The position numbers were made by a program, and so were the translations under genes. Under the pieces are notes generated by a model. The model ran no database searches. It was not told the DNA's origin and saw only the letters and a program-made list of their open reading frames with translations. From Pseudoalteromonas rhizosphaerae (GTDB lineage Bacteria; Pseudomonadota; Gammaproteobacteria; Enterobacterales; Alteromonadaceae), in assembly GCF_902498845.1 (NCBI RefSeq), contig NZ_CABVLM010000003.1, positions 372,001 through 436,000 of the forward strand: DNA of 64,000 nucleotides. Direction: 5' to 3'. Below, one piece after another: positions 27,777 through 38,933 of the stretch. The stretch's first letter is position 1; each line of letters starts with the position of its first letter.

Positions 27777-27793
27777 AAATATCGCTTAGGCTA

Positions 27794-28726
27794 TTAATCT
27801 TCACCATAGCCTAAACTGCGAAGTGCTCTCTCGTCGTCAGCCCAACCTGATTTAACCTTCACCCAAAGTTCTAAAAACACTTTATTATCAAGCATTTCTT
27901 CGAGATCTTTACGGGCTTCGCGGCCAATCACTTTAAGCTTTTCGCCTTTATTACCAATAACCATACGTTTTTGCGTTTCACGCTCAACTAAAATCAAGCC
28001 ATTGATATGCCAAATGCCATTTTCTTGCCATTTAAACTGCTCAATTTCAACGGTAACTGAGTAAGGAAGCTCCTCACCCATAAAGCGCATCAACTTTTCA
28101 CGGATCACTTCGGCTGCCATAAAGCGCATTGAACGATCTGTTACGTAATCTTCAGGGAAGTAAAATTCACACGGTGGTAAACGCTTAGTTACTTCATCTT
28201 TGATCAGGTTGATATTTTTACCTTGAGTCGCAGATACTGGCATAATGCCAACAAAATCAAACTTTTCGCCTAACCACTTCATATGCGGTAGCACAAGGTC
28301 ACGGTCTTTTACTTGATCAATTTTGTTCATCACAAGTAATACTGGTTTGCCATTTTGCTTTACTTTGTTAAGCACCATTTCATCGTCAGCATTCCAATGA
28401 GTACCTTCAACAACAAAAATAACTAGCTCAACATCACCTAATGAACTTGAAGCAGCACGGTTCATTAAACGGTTAATGGCACGCTTTTCTTCAACATGCA
28501 GGCCTGGTGTATCAACATAAACGGCTTGGTGCTTACCTACAGTATGAATACCCATAATACGGTGGCGTGTGGTTTGCGGTTTACGCGAGGTAATACTTAC
28601 TTTCTGCTCAATAATTTCATTAAGCAAGGTAGATTTACCAACGTTTGGGCGGCCAACAATAGCGACCATGCCACAAAAAGTATCTAAATCACGCGTGTGC
28701 GGTTGGATCAATGTATCAAGATTCAT
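27794..28726 (-). CDS. era: GTPase Era
   Basis: This 310-aa protein has the G1 motif [10 protein letters not shown]3 DTPG and G4 NKID, and a C-terminal KH RNA-binding domain ([17 protein letters not shown]). Era binds the 3' end of 16S rRNA and helps 30S assembly. Its start overlaps the rnc stop by 11 bp, which argues for translational coupling. Confidence 0.97.
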   Translation of the reverse strand: MNLDTLIQPHTRDLDTFCGMVAIVGRPNVGKSTLLNEIIEQKVSITSRKPQTTRHRIMGIHTVGKHQAVYVDTPGLHVEEKRAINRLMNRAASSSLGDVELVIFVVEGTHWNADDEMVLNKVKQNGKPVLLVMNKIDQVKDRDLVLPHMKWLGEKFDFVGIMPVSATQGKNINLIKDEVTKRLPPCEFYFPEDYVTDRSMRFMAAEVIREKLMRFMGEELPYSVTVEIEQFKWQENGIWHINGLILVERETQKRMVIGNKGEKLKVIGREARKDLEEMLDNKVFLELWVKVKSGWADDERALRSLGYGED

Positions 28727-29393
28727 TTTTAAGTATCTTCAACGCTTTTTCAGCGGCTTTTTGTTCAGCTTTACGACGAGAACTGCCAACTGAGATGATG
28801 CTATCCATACCTTCAACAATACATTCAACCGTGAACGTTTGATTGTGTGCCTGACCTTTAGTATCAACTACAGTATAGCCTGGCAAAGGTAATTTGCGGG
28901 CTTGTAAGTATTCTTGTAGCAATGTTTTAGGATCTTTTTGGTTTAAACCTGGCGAAATGGCATCAAGGCGAGATTCATACCACGCTAAAATCAAGTCTCC
29001 ACAAACATCAATGCCAGCATCTAAAAATACCGCACCAATAATTGCTTCAACCGCATCAGCTAAAGTTGATTCACGTCTAAAACCACCACTTTTAAGCTCA
29101 CCCGGCCCTAAGCGTAAGTAATCACCTAGGCCAAACTCTAAACCAAATTCAGCTAAGGTTTGTCCACGCACAAGCGTTGAACGCATGCGGCTAAGATCGC
29201 CTTCACGCGCTTTGGGGAACTTACTATATAAAGCATTGGCAATGACAAAGCTTAAAATGGAATCGCCCAAAAACTCTAAGCGTTCATTGTGTTGTCCTTT
29301 ATGGCTGCGATGGGTCATCGCCTGCTCAAGCAATACTTGATCAATAAAGGTATACCCTATTTTGCTATATAACTCTGTTACATTTTTTTTCAT
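28716..29393 (-). CDS. rnc: Ribonuclease III
   Basis: This 225-aa endonuclease has the catalytic signature [11 protein letters not shown], the second acidic pair in [12 protein letters not shown], and a C-terminal double-stranded-RNA-binding domain ([19 protein letters not shown]). It processes rRNA and mRNA duplexes. It overlaps era by 11 bp and starts 2 bp after the lepB stop. Confidence 0.97.
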   Translation of the reverse strand: MKKNVTELYSKIGYTFIDQVLLEQAMTHRSHKGQHNERLEFLGDSILSFVIANALYSKFPKAREGDLSRMRSTLVRGQTLAEFGLEFGLGDYLRLGPGELKSGGFRRESTLADAVEAIIGAVFLDAGIDVCGDLILAWYESRLDAISPGLNQKDPKTLLQEYLQARKLPLPGYTVVDTKGQAHNQTFTVECIVEGMDSIISVGSSRRKAEQKAAEKALKILKNES

Positions 29394-29395
29394 TG

Positions 29396-30331
29396 TTACT
29401 GAATATTACCTAGGCGTTCAAAACGAACACCAGTTGGAACCCAGCCTGGTAAAATGTCATCTGGGCCATTCTCAAATTCAAAACTCATCCATATAAAGAC
29501 AGCTTTACCCACCAAGTTTTCTTTTGGCACAAAGCCCCATACGCGACTATCTTGGCTGTTATCGCGGTTATCACCCATCATAAAATAATGATCAGCCGGC
29601 ACTACCCATTCATCAGAACGTGTACCCGGTTGTTGATAGTAACGCCCTTTCATTTCCAGCGCTTCAGGGTTAATTAAAATATTATGTTTTAGCGTAGTCA
29701 AATTTTCATCTAACCGAACTAAATCCATAGAGCCTTGCTTAAATTCATCGCGATTAATGATCTCCATATCAATTTTATTAAATTCATTACACAATAAGTC
29801 ACCTTGTTGTGTTTGCCCTTGTTCGCAATTTGGCTGAATGTATAAACGCTTATCACGGTAAACGATTTTATCACCCGGTAAACCAATCGCACGTTTAATA
29901 TAATCAATACTTTCATCTAATGGGTATTTAAATACCACAATATCACCACGTTCAGGCTCTGCCACATCAACTAATTGAGTACGCCAAACAGGGTCTTTCA
30001 CGCCATACGAATATTTCTGTACTAAGATAAAATCGCCAACTAATAGTGTCGGCATCATTGAACCTGATGGTATTTGAAACGGCTCGAATATAAACGACCT
30101 AAAAATCGTAATAGCCGCAATCATCGGAAAAATTGATTTTGCCGTTTCAGTAATCGTCGGTTCTGGCGCAATTAGTGCTGCAGTTTCTTCATCGAGCTCA
30201 CCGCCAGCAGAACTTTGCGCAAGAGCTAAGCGTTGCTGCCTTTTTGGTGCAAACATAAAATGGTCAATTAACCAAATTAAGCCTGAGCCTAAAGTTAACA
30301 ACACTAAAAATATTGAAAAATAACCTGCCAT
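29396..30331 (-). CDS. lepB: Signal peptidase I (leader peptidase)
   Basis: This 311-aa protein has TM1 near residues 4-23, a cytosolic loop, TM2 near 63-82 and the periplasmic catalytic domain. The nucleophile is S91 in PSGSMMPTL and the general-base lysine is in [12 protein letters not shown]. Box E reads [12 protein letters not shown]. It cleaves Sec and Tat signal peptides, so it serves many exported proteins encoded in this window. Confidence 0.97.
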   Translation of the reverse strand: MAGYFSIFLVLLTLGSGLIWLIDHFMFAPKRQQRLALAQSSAGGELDEETAALIAPEPTITETAKSIFPMIAAITIFRSFIFEPFQIPSGSMMPTLLVGDFILVQKYSYGVKDPVWRTQLVDVAEPERGDIVVFKYPLDESIDYIKRAIGLPGDKIVYRDKRLYIQPNCEQGQTQQGDLLCNEFNKIDMEIINRDEFKQGSMDLVRLDENLTTLKHNILINPEALEMKGRYYQQPGTRSDEWVVPADHYFMMGDNRDNSQDSRVWGFVPKENLVGKAVFIWMSFEFENGPDDILPGWVPTGVRFERLGNIQ

Positions 30332-30370
30332 GCATTAAATCCTTTATCTTACGTAATTTGGTTAAAAAAC

Positions 30371-32158
30371 TTACTTACCAACTTTAAGAATAGCTAAAAA
30401 TGCTTCTTGAGGCACTTCAACATTACCTAGTTGCTTCATACGTTTTTTACCATCTTTTTGCTTTTGAAGTAGCTTTTTCTTACGACTCACGTCGCCACCA
30501 TAACACTTCGCGATTACGTTTTTACGTAACTGTTTAACAGTGGTACGGGCAATAACGTGTGCACCTATTGCCGCTTGAATCGCAATATCAAACATTTGAC
30601 GAGGAATAAGCTCTTTCAATGCATCAGCTAGTTGACGACCACGCGATTGCGCACTCTCTCTGTGAACAATAATCGCAAGCGCATCAACACGCTCACCATT
30701 GATCAAAATATCAACACGTACCATGTCTGATGTTTGAAAGTGCTTAAAGTTATAATCAAGCGAGGCAAAACCACGACTGGTTGACTTTAACTTATCGAAA
30801 AAGTCCATCACCACTTCAGCCATTGGCAGTTCATAAGTAACTGCGACTTGTTTACCGTGATAGTTCATCTTGGTTTGCATACCACGCTTTTCAATACAAA
30901 GCGTAATAACACTGCCTAAATATTCTTGTGGTACAAGAATATTAGCTTCAACAACGGGCTCACGAATTTCTAAAATATCGTTTACAGCAGGTAAATCAGA
31001 TGGGTTATCAATCTGAATCGTACCTTCCTTAGTTACAACTTCGTAAATTACCGTTGGTGCGGTGGTAATTAAGTCAATATCGTATTCACGCTCTAAACGC
31101 TCTTGAATGATTTCCATGTGCAACATGCCCAAGAAACCACAGCGAAAGCCAAAGCCAAGTGCTGTTGAATTTTCTGGTTCGAAGAATAACGACGCATCAT
31201 TTAAGCTCAGTTTATTAAGCGCATCACGGAAAGATTCATACTCATCCGAGGCAATTGGAAACATACCGGCATAAACTTGTGGTTTAATTTTTTGAAAGCC
31301 CGGTAAGCGCTCAGGTGCTGCATTTTTTTGATGGGTAATAGTGTCACCTACTGGCGCACCATGTATTTCTTTAATACCCGCAATAACAAAACCTACTTCA
31401 CCAGTTCTTAAAATACCGGTGTTGGTTTGCTTTGGTGTAAAAACACCAACCTGATCTGCAGTGTGTATATGCTCGTTCGACATAATTTTTATCTTGTCGC
31501 CCGTTCTTAATTCACCGTGCTTAATACGCACCAGCGATACTACACCTTGATACGGGTCAAACCATGAGTCGATGATAAGCGCCTGTAGCGGCTTGTCTTT
31601 ATCACCCTCTGGTGGCGGTACGTCCTTAACAATCATTTCAAGAACTTCGGCAATACCCACACCTGTTTTAGCGCTACATTGCACGGCATCTAGGGCATCG
31701 ATACCAATAATATCTTCAATTTCTTCGGCTACACGAAGTGGATCAGCTTGTGGTAAATCGATTTTATTTAATACCGGAATTACTTCTAAATTCATTTCGA
31801 TGGCGGTGTAACAATTCGCTAGAGTTTGCGCTTCAACACCTTGACCGGCATCAACAACTAATAATGCACCTTCACACGCTGCTAGTGAACGCGATACTTC
31901 ATAAGTAAAGTCAACGTGTCCAGGTGTGTCGATAAAGTTAAGTTGGTAAGTCTCACCATCGTTGGCTTTATAATTTAGAGTTACACTTTGCGCTTTAATG
32001 GTGATACCACGCTCGCGCTCAATATCCATTGAATCCAATACTTGCTTTTGCATTTCGCGGTCTGTTAAACCACCACAAACTTGGATCAAACGATCTGAAA
32101 GGGTCGATTTACCGTGGTCAATATGGGCGATGATCGAAAAATTACGGATATGCTTCAT
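30371..32158 (-). CDS. lepA: Elongation factor 4 (LepA)
   Basis: This 595-aa GTPase has the G1 motif AHIDHGKST, switch DTPGHVDF and NKIDLP. EF-G-like domains II, III and V follow, with the LepA-specific C-terminal domain ([19 protein letters not shown] and [17 protein letters not shown]). EF4 acts on stalled or misassembled ribosomes. It lies between lepB (39 bp downstream) and rseC. Confidence 0.97.
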   Translation of the reverse strand: MKHIRNFSIIAHIDHGKSTLSDRLIQVCGGLTDREMQKQVLDSMDIERERGITIKAQSVTLNYKANDGETYQLNFIDTPGHVDFTYEVSRSLAACEGALLVVDAGQGVEAQTLANCYTAIEMNLEVIPVLNKIDLPQADPLRVAEEIEDIIGIDALDAVQCSAKTGVGIAEVLEMIVKDVPPPEGDKDKPLQALIIDSWFDPYQGVVSLVRIKHGELRTGDKIKIMSNEHIHTADQVGVFTPKQTNTGILRTGEVGFVIAGIKEIHGAPVGDTITHQKNAAPERLPGFQKIKPQVYAGMFPIASDEYESFRDALNKLSLNDASLFFEPENSTALGFGFRCGFLGMLHMEIIQERLEREYDIDLITTAPTVIYEVVTKEGTIQIDNPSDLPAVNDILEIREPVVEANILVPQEYLGSVITLCIEKRGMQTKMNYHGKQVAVTYELPMAEVVMDFFDKLKSTSRGFASLDYNFKHFQTSDMVRVDILINGERVDALAIIVHRESAQSRGRQLADALKELIPRQMFDIAIQAAIGAHVIARTTVKQLRKNVIAKCYGGDVSRKKKLLQKQKDGKKRMKQLGNVEVPQEAFLAILKVGK

Positions 32159-32227
32159 AAACTGGATTCTAAACTTCTATTTTAATGGACTGAGTGTATA
32201 AAGCCGCAATTTTACATTTAATTGGCT

Positions 32228-32677
32228 TCAATCACCATCTATTTGAGTTAAAGGAAGGCTAATAGGGTGAATTTTTATTACTTTAACATCATGCTTTAGG
32301 CTTTTCACTCGGCTTTTAGCGATGCCAAAGCCAGTAAAACCACCAGCTATAGCGGCAATGATTTGCAACCATTCAGGCACAGAAAAAACCTCAGCAGCCA
32401 CTAACGCAAATACCAGACTTAACACCAAAGGCAACATATACACTGCAAAAGCATGCTTTACCATGTGGCTATCATCCAGTGCTAGGGTTACTTTTTGCCC
32501 AACCACAACAGGGATTTCAAATCGATAGGGGAAGGTTTTTTTAGCAGTGCCAAATAGCTTACTAAAAATTTGTGAACCACAACGGCCATTACACCCTTCA
32601 CAGGCTTGCTTTTGCTGGGCTTCTAAATGCGCAGTGGCGCCTTGAATCGACACCACTGTAAGAGTTTGTTCTATCAT
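32228..32677 (-). CDS. rseC: RseC, regulator of the sigma-E pathway and reductant transfer
   Basis: This 149-aa protein has a Cys-rich N-terminal part (CEGCNGRCGSQ, four cysteines) and two TMs (about 75-95 and 100-120). RseC is an inner-membrane protein encoded in sigma-E operons; in E. coli it affects SoxR reduction and RseA activity. It is 12 bp downstream of rseB. Confidence 0.93.
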   Translation of the reverse strand: MIEQTLTVVSIQGATAHLEAQQKQACEGCNGRCGSQIFSKLFGTAKKTFPYRFEIPVVVGQKVTLALDDSHMVKHAFAVYMLPLVLSLVFALVAAEVFSVPEWLQIIAAIAGGFTGFGIAKSRVKSLKHDVKVIKIHPISLPLTQIDGD

Positions 32678-32689
32678 TATCAGCTTATA

Positions 32690-33646
32690 TTACAAGGGTC
32701 TTGCAACCGATTCAGCAATTGCTTTTGCAGTCATTGCTGGAATATTCCCCACCACTGACACATCAAAACTACCGCTATTATGCACATATACTGTCGTGGC
32801 ACCGGATGACAATGCACCGCTTGGTCTGCGACCTGGTAATGGTCTTTGTACGAACACTGAAATTTCGACAAAACCATCTGAGTATAAATAATAATCCGTC
32901 AGTTCATTGTTCAAATCGAGCTTATGACGGTCTGATTTTAGTAAACTAAACCCCTCCGGCAACCAACCTATTTGCCAATTATTACTTCCTGTATTTGCTT
33001 CATTTTTGGTAATTGCCGCTGCCGGTAGTGGCGTTGGAAATTTACGATTAAGCATTTCAAGTAATAACGCAGCGGGCTCTTCGGTTACACTAATATGGGT
33101 TAACTGTAGTTGTTCTAACATCTCACCGGCATGATTAACATAAGCAGATTTTAGTAATAGTGATGACTCTGCATCAAGCCACAGCCAATAATTAAACTTA
33201 TACTCGTCTTTTGATTCGATGCGCACAAGCTGCGCAGCACGCCCTGCAATACGGCCTTTACCACCGAGTACAAAATCGTAATGCTGACTTAAGCGCTCAA
33301 CATCTTTGAATAACACTTCTGGGATTGGGCCTGCTATAGAATCAGTATCTATTGAATAAGGCTCAGACTGTGGCTCAAAATAAGTAACTTGGTCATCGAT
33401 ACGAACCATCTCAAGGCCTGCGCCATTGAGTAAGCTCAAATGTTCGAGTTCTGTATTACCTTGTTTTGCATGCAACCAACGATATGGTTCCATTGACTTT
33501 CCTTTAACGACCACAAATGATGCGTCAAAGTTACGATTATGAACGGCGTCAGCCATTTTGAGCAGTAGCTCTTTTGCGGGGTTTTCGTCGTCAGCAAAGG
33601 CTGGAGCCATTAATACCAACGACAAAATAAAAGTAATTACTTTCAT
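32690..33646 (-). CDS. rseB: Sigma-E negative regulatory protein RseB
   Basis: This 318-aa protein has a signal peptide (about residues 1-18, ending PAFA) and two domains related to the LolA/LolB fold. RseB binds periplasmic RseA and shields it from DegS cleavage, and it detects lipopolysaccharide or lipoprotein stress. It lies 4 bp downstream of rseA. Confidence 0.94.
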   Translation of the reverse strand: MKVITFILSLVLMAPAFADDENPAKELLLKMADAVHNRNFDASFVVVKGKSMEPYRWLHAKQGNTELEHLSLLNGAGLEMVRIDDQVTYFEPQSEPYSIDTDSIAGPIPEVLFKDVERLSQHYDFVLGGKGRIAGRAAQLVRIESKDEYKFNYWLWLDAESSLLLKSAYVNHAGEMLEQLQLTHISVTEEPAALLLEMLNRKFPTPLPAAAITKNEANTGSNNWQIGWLPEGFSLLKSDRHKLDLNNELTDYYLYSDGFVEISVFVQRPLPGRRPSGALSSGATTVYVHNSGSFDVSVVGNIPAMTAKAIAESVARPL

Positions 33647-33650
33647 TTAA

Positions 33651-34262
33651 TTAGTTTTTTTCCTCTTCGGCTTGCGCCTCAGTGTGAGCTTTTTCTAATG
33701 AATATGCAACTCGTGCTTGGCGTTGATGTTCTAATACTAACGCGCCAATACGCTGTTGCTGTAACTCACGCAAACCTTGCTCTGCATTTTGTAAAGCGGG
33801 TTCTGACGAATAGCTAACTGGTGATGCCATTCCTGTTACTGGTGTTGTTTGTAACATCGGAATTTCATTGCTAGGTGAGTTTTCACCTTGTGGCAATGTT
33901 TGTACACCAACAATTGCAAACATGGCGACACTTGCTGCAATTGCAAGTTGTGCAACTGGTTTGCGCCAGTTAAATGCCACTACATTATCGGTGCCCGTTG
34001 CAGCCAATGGTGTTGGCTGTGCCGCTGGTTGTGTGAAATCAGCATAAACTGGCTCACTTTCCAGCGCTTGCGCAACACTATCGCTTATATCAAAGACGAA
34101 CGCATCTTCTGACTCAGCACGCATTACGTCACCTATTAGCGCATAACGTCCTAAGGTTGCCGCATCTTGCTGGGCAATAACCTCATCAGTTAATGATTGT
34201 TCGCCGTCAAGTAATGCGGATAAATGCTGATTATCCAACTTGTTAACGTGTGCTTTTGTCAT
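33651..34262 (-). CDS. rseA: Anti-sigma-E factor RseA
   Basis: This 203-aa protein has a cytosolic N-terminal anti-sigma domain (LSALLDGEQSLTDE and LGRYALIGDVMRAE, about 10-60), one TM (about 102-122) and a periplasmic C-terminal part. RseA holds sigma-E at the membrane until it is cleaved by DegS and RseP. It starts 1 bp after the rpoE stop, so the anti-sigma is made in step with sigma. Confidence 0.94.
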   Translation of the reverse strand: MTKAHVNKLDNQHLSALLDGEQSLTDEVIAQQDAATLGRYALIGDVMRAESEDAFVFDISDSVAQALESEPVYADFTQPAAQPTPLAATGTDNVVAFNWRKPVAQLAIAASVAMFAIVGVQTLPQGENSPSNEIPMLQTTPVTGMASPVSYSSEPALQNAEQGLRELQQQRIGALVLEHQRQARVAYSLEKAHTEAQAEEEKN

Positions 34263-34263
34263 A

Positions 34264-34845
34264 TTAAGACTCGCCTATTAATGGGTTTAATTTGTTATCT
34301 ATTGCTTCACGGGCACGGAAAATACGCGAACGCACCGTCCCGACTGGGCAATCCATCACCACGGCTATTTCTTCATAGCTCATCCCTTCGATTTCTCGTA
34401 GAGTGATCGCGGTTTTAAGATCTTCAGGCAAACTATCAATGGTGTTAAAAATCACTGCGCGAACTTCTTCGCTTAATAACAAGTTCTCAGGGGATGCGTT
34501 TGAACGCATTGCATCAGCACCATCATAAAACTCTGCATCGTCAGCATCTATATCATTTGCTGGCGGTTTGCGGCCCTGAGCCACTAAGTAATTTTTAGCA
34601 CAATTAACGGCGATACGGTATAACCAAGTATAAAAGGCACTGTCCCCTCTAAAGTTTGGAAGTGCGCGGTATGCTTTAATAAAAGCTTCTTGAGCAACAT
34701 CAGCAATATCGCCTTGATTTGATACATAACGTGAAATCAAACCGGCTATTTTGTTCTGATACTTCTTTACTAAAAGATTGAAGGCATTTTTATCGCCCTG
34801 CTGGACCCTTTTTACTAGCGCTAAATCCAAATCCTGCTCGCTCAT
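34264..34845 (-). CDS. rpoE: RNA polymerase sigma factor RpoE (sigma-E)
   Basis: This 193-aa ECF sigma factor has region 2 (DIADVAQEAFIKAYRALPNFRG and FYTWLYRIAVNCAKNYLVA) and region 4 (LREIEGMSYEEIAVVMDCPVGTVRSRIFRARE). It directs the envelope stress response. Its own promoter carries a sigma-E type -35/-10 pair, so the operon is autoregulated. Genes rseA, rseB and rseC follow, and nadB diverges upstream, as in enterobacteria and Vibrio. Confidence 0.97.
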   Translation of the reverse strand: MSEQDLDLALVKRVQQGDKNAFNLLVKKYQNKIAGLISRYVSNQGDIADVAQEAFIKAYRALPNFRGDSAFYTWLYRIAVNCAKNYLVAQGRKPPANDIDADDAEFYDGADAMRSNASPENLLLSEEVRAVIFNTIDSLPEDLKTAITLREIEGMSYEEIAVVMDCPVGTVRSRIFRAREAIDNKLNPLIGES

Positions 34846-34910
34846 TCGAGCCGGTACTCCTCTGTCTGATTATTGCTTGTCATTCATATCCTGCCATTGT
34901 TTACAAATAC

Positions 34911-34937
34911 TCTGACTGCTGCATGAATGAAAAGTTC
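34911..34937 (-). promoter_or_regulatory. Sigma-E promoter of rpoE-rseABC
   Basis: On the minus strand, GAACTT (34932-34937), a 16-bp spacer and TCAGA (34911-34915) lie about 66 bp upstream of the rpoE start. This matches the sigma-E consensus (GAACTT, about 16 bp, then TCnnA) and indicates positive autoregulation. Confidence 0.85.
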
Positions 34938-35108
34938 TGTTTAATATTATTTTTTTATAAAATAGCATATAAATATGTTGGCGAAAGTTGAAAATCACTA
35001 ATAGTGTCGCGCCAAATATGATACATATACGCCTATCATAATATTATTATTTGCTCATTACTGTTTATACATTAGTATCTGGGCATTGTAACCGCAAAGA
35101 CCACGGAC

Positions 35109-36734
35109 ATGAACCAAAATAAACACCATATCACGGATGTCGCTATTATTGGCAGCGGCGCAGCTGGCCTCTCATTAGCATTATCTTTAGCTAATCACTG
35201 TAAAGTTACCGTGATCAGCAAAGGTGAATTGACGGAAGGTTCCACACTTTATGCACAAGGCGGCATTGCTGCCGTGTTTGATAAAAAGAATGACAGCATT
35301 GAATCTCACGTACAAGACACCTTAGATGCCGGTGGTGGTTTATGTGACAAAACCGCCGTGCAATACACCGCAAGTAATGCCCATGACTGCTTGCAATGGC
35401 TAATCGAGCAAGGCGTGCCTTTTGATATGGAGTTTGATAGCAAAGGCAAAGAGCGCTTTCATTTAACCCGTGAAGGCGGCCATAGCCATCGCCGAATTTT
35501 ACACGCTGCAGATGCCACCGGCCGAGCAGTGCAAACAACGCTAATAAGCCAAGTACAAGCGCACCCAGAAATTACCTTATTAGAACAATACAACGCGATA
35601 GATTTAATTGGTGATAAAAAATTAGGCCAAAACGGTAAACATATTCATGGCGTATATATGTGGAACCGAGCAGCGAAGAAAGTTGAAACAATTTCAGCTA
35701 AGTTTGTAGCCTTAGCAACCGGTGGTGCCAGTAAAGTATATCTTTACACATCCAACCCTGATGTATCCAGTGGTGATGGTATCGCCATGGCTTGGCGGGC
35801 AGGTTGTAGAGTAGCCAATATGGAATTTAACCAATTCCACCCGACCAGTTTATATCACCCAGAACTACAAAACTTTCTGATCACCGAAGCGATGCGCGGT
35901 GAAGGTGCTTATTTAAAGCGCCCTGACGGCACACGATTCATGAAAGACTTTGACGAGCGTGAAGAGCTTGCACCACGCGATATTGTTGCCCGCGCTATCG
36001 ATTTTGAGATGAAGCGCTTAGGTGCTAACTGTGTGTATTTAGATATTAGCCATAAAGATAAAGACTTTATTATTGAGCATTTCCCGACCATTTATGCAAA
36101 ATGCTTAAGTGTCGGGCTCGATATCACTAAAGATCCAATTCCAGTGGTTCCTGCGGCACATTATACCTGTGGTGGAGTAATGACTGACTTTAACGGCAAG
36201 ACCGATCTAGATAACTTATATGCGGTAGGCGAAGTCGCTTATACGGGGCTACATGGCGCTAATCGCATGGCCAGTAATTCATTACTAGAGTGCATTGTGT
36301 TTGCTCACGCCGCAGCAAAAGATATTTTAGCAAAAATACAGCATAGTCCAGCATTAAAAGTGCTGCCGATGTGGGATGAAAGCCGCGTAACTAACTCAGA
36401 TGAAGAAGTGGTGATCACCCATAATTGGCATGAACTACGACTATTTATGTGGGACTATGTTGGCATTGTGCGTTCAACTAAACGCCTAGAACGTGCGTTA
36501 CACCGAGTTGAATTACTACAGCAAGAAATTCGTGATTATTATGCAAACTTCCGCGTTTCGAATAACTTGCTTGAACTGCGAAATTTAGTGCAAGTAGCAG
36601 AACTTATAATTCGCAGTGCAATGGAGCGAAAAGAAAGCAGAGGCTTGCATTATACCATTGACTACCCGCAGTTAAATGATAATCCAACGCCCACTATTTT
36701 AACTCCGCTTGCTCATGACGAGCTGCCAAAGTAA
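35109..36734 (+). CDS. nadB: L-aspartate oxidase NadB
   Basis: This 541-aa flavoprotein has an N-terminal FAD-binding motif ([15 protein letters not shown]) and the conserved [31 protein letters not shown] and [23 protein letters not shown]. It oxidises L-aspartate to iminoaspartate, the first step of NAD synthesis. It is divergent from rpoE. Its 3' end overlaps the ygfX-like gene on the opposite strand by 41 bp. Confidence 0.97.
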   Translation: MNQNKHHITDVAIIGSGAAGLSLALSLANHCKVTVISKGELTEGSTLYAQGGIAAVFDKKNDSIESHVQDTLDAGGGLCDKTAVQYTASNAHDCLQWLIEQGVPFDMEFDSKGKERFHLTREGGHSHRRILHAADATGRAVQTTLISQVQAHPEITLLEQYNAIDLIGDKKLGQNGKHIHGVYMWNRAAKKVETISAKFVALATGGASKVYLYTSNPDVSSGDGIAMAWRAGCRVANMEFNQFHPTSLYHPELQNFLITEAMRGEGAYLKRPDGTRFMKDFDEREELAPRDIVARAIDFEMKRLGANCVYLDISHKDKDFIIEHFPTIYAKCLSVGLDITKDPIPVVPAAHYTCGGVMTDFNGKTDLDNLYAVGEVAYTGLHGANRMASNSLLECIVFAHAAAKDILAKIQHSPALKVLPMWDESRVTNSDEEVVITHNWHELRLFMWDYVGIVRSTKRLERALHRVELLQQEIRDYYANFRVSNNLLELRNLVQVAELIIRSAMERKESRGLHYTIDYPQLNDNPTPTILTPLAHDELPK

Positions 36735-37113
36735 GACGTTTCAAGCGCACAAAACTCAGTTCATCAACCCCGCTGGCATTAATAATCAGCCAGTGGGAGC
36801 TTGCAAAGCCATTAATATATAACCAAACACTGCTTTGATAAACACGGCTTTTGTTGCTGATATGGCCATTTATTTTTAGCGTATTATTTTCAAAACGACA
36901 TTGCGTAGAATCTAATATAAAAACGCCTTGCTGAGGATGGGATTTTTTATACCAGTGCCAACTTACATAGCCAAAAACAGTACTACTGGCGACACAAATA
37001 AATTGCGCTAATATGCTAGTTAAAAATAGGCTATAACACACTGCGAACAAGCTAAAGTAGACCACAAAAGGCCTGTGGTCTGGAACATTATTAGTAACCC
37101 TAAACCTATACAC
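36694..37113 (-). CDS. ygfX: YgfX-like (CptA) inner-membrane protein
   Basis: This 139-aa protein has two closely spaced hydrophobic segments (about residues 16-33 and 36-54), then a soluble C-terminal half with [13 protein letters not shown] and [20 protein letters not shown]. The size, topology and position after sdhE match YgfX/CptA. In E. coli that protein was proposed as the toxin partner of SdhE, but its role is disputed. Its start overlaps the sdhE stop by 8 bp. Its 3' end runs 41 bp into nadB, antisense. Confidence 0.8.
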   Translation of the reverse strand: MYRFRVTNNVPDHRPFVVYFSLFAVCYSLFLTSILAQFICVASSTVFGYVSWHWYKKSHPQQGVFILDSTQCRFENNTLKINGHISNKSRVYQSSVWLYINGFASSHWLIINASGVDELSFVRLKRLTLAARHEQAELK

Positions 37114-37357
37114 GAACTCGGTCTAAAATCAGTTGTACCATCTGTTTAAGCTCAGGATCTTTACATTCTTGATGGCCCATAAACCACGCAAATAGATCGG
37201 GATCATCCGCTTCTAGCAGACGTTGAAGAACAGCTTGCTGCTGTACAGATAACGAATCAAATGCCTCATCTACAAATGGCATAAATAACACATCTAGTTC
37301 TAACATGCCGCGGCGACAAGCCCAGCGGATACGCGCTTTATTGTGAATTTCAGTCAT
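37106..37357 (-). CDS. sdhE: Succinate dehydrogenase flavinylation factor SdhE
   Basis: This 83-aa protein has the signature RRGMLELD (R16, G17, E20), corresponding to the RGxxE motif needed to attach FAD covalently to SdhA. The helical bundle (FDSLSVQQQAVLQRLLEADDPDLFAWFMG) is complete. It is first in the sdhE-ygfX pair and divergent from ygfZ, an arrangement conserved from enterobacteria to Alteromonadales. Confidence 0.95.
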   Translation of the reverse strand: MTEIHNKARIRWACRRGMLELDVLFMPFVDEAFDSLSVQQQAVLQRLLEADDPDLFAWFMGHQECKDPELKQMVQLILDRVRV

Positions 37358-37487
37358 TTTTTACCTCGTACTAAGTTGCTTAGCAGTTTAACAAATTGCA
37401 CCTGAATAAACAGCTATTTATGCATCTATACCAGCAGCGCTAACTACGGTATTATACGCGCCTACATTTCTTGTAACGCAGGTTTTT

Positions 37488-38399
37488 ATGTCAACAGTAC
37501 ACGCATGCCCTTTATCACATCAGCTGATCCGCATTAGCGGTGTTGATAAACTCGCCTACCTTCATGGCCAAATTACCCAAGATATTAATAAGCTCAACCA
37601 AACCAACTTCTTATGGGCTGGGCACTGTAATGCCAAAGGTAAATTATGGAGTGTAGCCAAGCTCTTTGCTTATCAAGATAGTTACTATTTAGCAGCATCA
37701 GCGGTTGAAACCACTCAATCTTTAACGGAATTAAAAAAGTATGCGGTGTTTTCAAAAGTTGAAATACACGCTGCTACCAGCAAGTTAATTGGTTTAATCG
37801 GTGATGATCTAGCTGCAACCTTAAATGCGTTGAACATTCATTTTAATGAGCAAGATAGCGCTTGCGATTTTAGTCATGGTAAAGCACTAAAATTAGCAAA
37901 AAACCGCATTTTACTGATGGTTAATGATGAATTTTCACTGCCTGATGAGGTTATCGTCCTTGAAAACGACGCGCTGTGGCACCAACATAGTATTTTAGCG
38001 GGTGAGCCTGAGCTCAATGAAGCGGCACTCGGTGAATACGTACCACAAATGGTTAACCTGCAAGCTATCGGTGGAGTAAGCTTTCGTAAAGGCTGTTACA
38101 CAGGCCAAGAAACCGTTGCCCGCATGAAATACCTTGGTAAAAATAAACGCGCTATGTATATCGTATCAGGCCACAGCGATGGAGAATTAGCTGAACCAGA
38201 GCTTGAAACCCAAATGGGTGAAAACTGGCGTCGTGCTGGCAAATTAATAAGCCAAGCCTACAATCAACAAAGTAAAACCTTATTTGGCCTTGTTGTGTTG
38301 CCAAACGACAGTGAACCTAGTCAGTTACTGCGTGCAAAACATGCCCCAACGGTAGAGCTATCAATCCTTCCTCTACCCTACTCTCTCGAAGACGAATAA
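37488..38399 (+). CDS. ygfZ: tRNA-modifying/Fe-S-related folate-binding protein YgfZ
   Basis: This 303-aa protein is related to the glycine-cleavage T protein and carries the diagnostic K-G-C-Y-x-G-Q-E motif (KGCYTGQETVARMKYLG). YgfZ uses folate and is needed for activity of some Fe-S enzymes such as MiaB. It is divergent from sdhE and followed closely by slyD. Confidence 0.95.
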   Translation: MSTVHACPLSHQLIRISGVDKLAYLHGQITQDINKLNQTNFLWAGHCNAKGKLWSVAKLFAYQDSYYLAASAVETTQSLTELKKYAVFSKVEIHAATSKLIGLIGDDLAATLNALNIHFNEQDSACDFSHGKALKLAKNRILLMVNDEFSLPDEVIVLENDALWHQHSILAGEPELNEAALGEYVPQMVNLQAIGGVSFRKGCYTGQETVARMKYLGKNKRAMYIVSGHSDGELAEPELETQMGENWRRAGKLISQAYNQQSKTLFGLVVLPNDSEPSQLLRAKHAPTVELSILPLPYSLEDE

Positions 38400-38411
38400 A
38401 TAGGAGTGACT

Positions 38412-38903
38412 ATGATCGTTGCAACAAATAAAGTGGTAAAAATGCATTATTCAGTCATGGATAATGACAAAAACTCTATCGATAACTCATTTGATGGTGA
38501 GCCACTGATCTTTATCGTTGGTACCGGTTACTTAATTCAAGGCCTAGAAGATGCCCTGCAAGGTAAAAAAGCGGGCGACACACTCAGCGTTACTGTGCCA
38601 CCAGAGCAAGGTTATGGCGAACGCCATGATGATCTGATGCAAGCAGTACCTAAGTCGATGTTTGAAGGTATGGAAATTGAAGTTGGTATGCAATTTCGTG
38701 CCTCAACAGATGACGGCGATCAATCTGTAATGATCATTGATATTCAAGAAGACGATGTAATTGTTGATGGTAATAATCCACTCGCTGGCATCACTTTAAA
38801 CTTTGATGTAGAAATACTTGAAGTGCGTGATGCAACAGCAGACGAGCTAGAGCATGGCCATGTTCATGGTGATGGTGATGGCGGCTGTGGTCACGATCAC
38901 TAA
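38412..38903 (+). CDS. slyD: FKBP-type peptidyl-prolyl isomerase SlyD
   Basis: This 163-aa protein has an FKBP domain split by an insert-in-flap (IF) chaperone domain (PPEQGYGERHDDLMQAVP and what follows). It ends in a His/Asp/Cys-rich metal-binding tail (HGHVHGDGDGGCGHDH). It isomerises prolyl bonds, chaperones folding and delivers nickel. The ATG at 38412 is set by TAGGAG a few bases upstream; an in-frame GTG at 38406 lies inside the RBS. It ends before a bidirectional terminator. Confidence 0.95.
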   Translation: MIVATNKVVKMHYSVMDNDKNSIDNSFDGEPLIFIVGTGYLIQGLEDALQGKKAGDTLSVTVPPEQGYGERHDDLMQAVPKSMFEGMEIEVGMQFRASTDDGDQSVMIIDIQEDDVIVDGNNPLAGITLNFDVEILEVRDATADELEHGHVHGDGDGGCGHDH

Positions 38904-38933
38904 TATCGACTTAGTGAACTAAATAAACCGACA

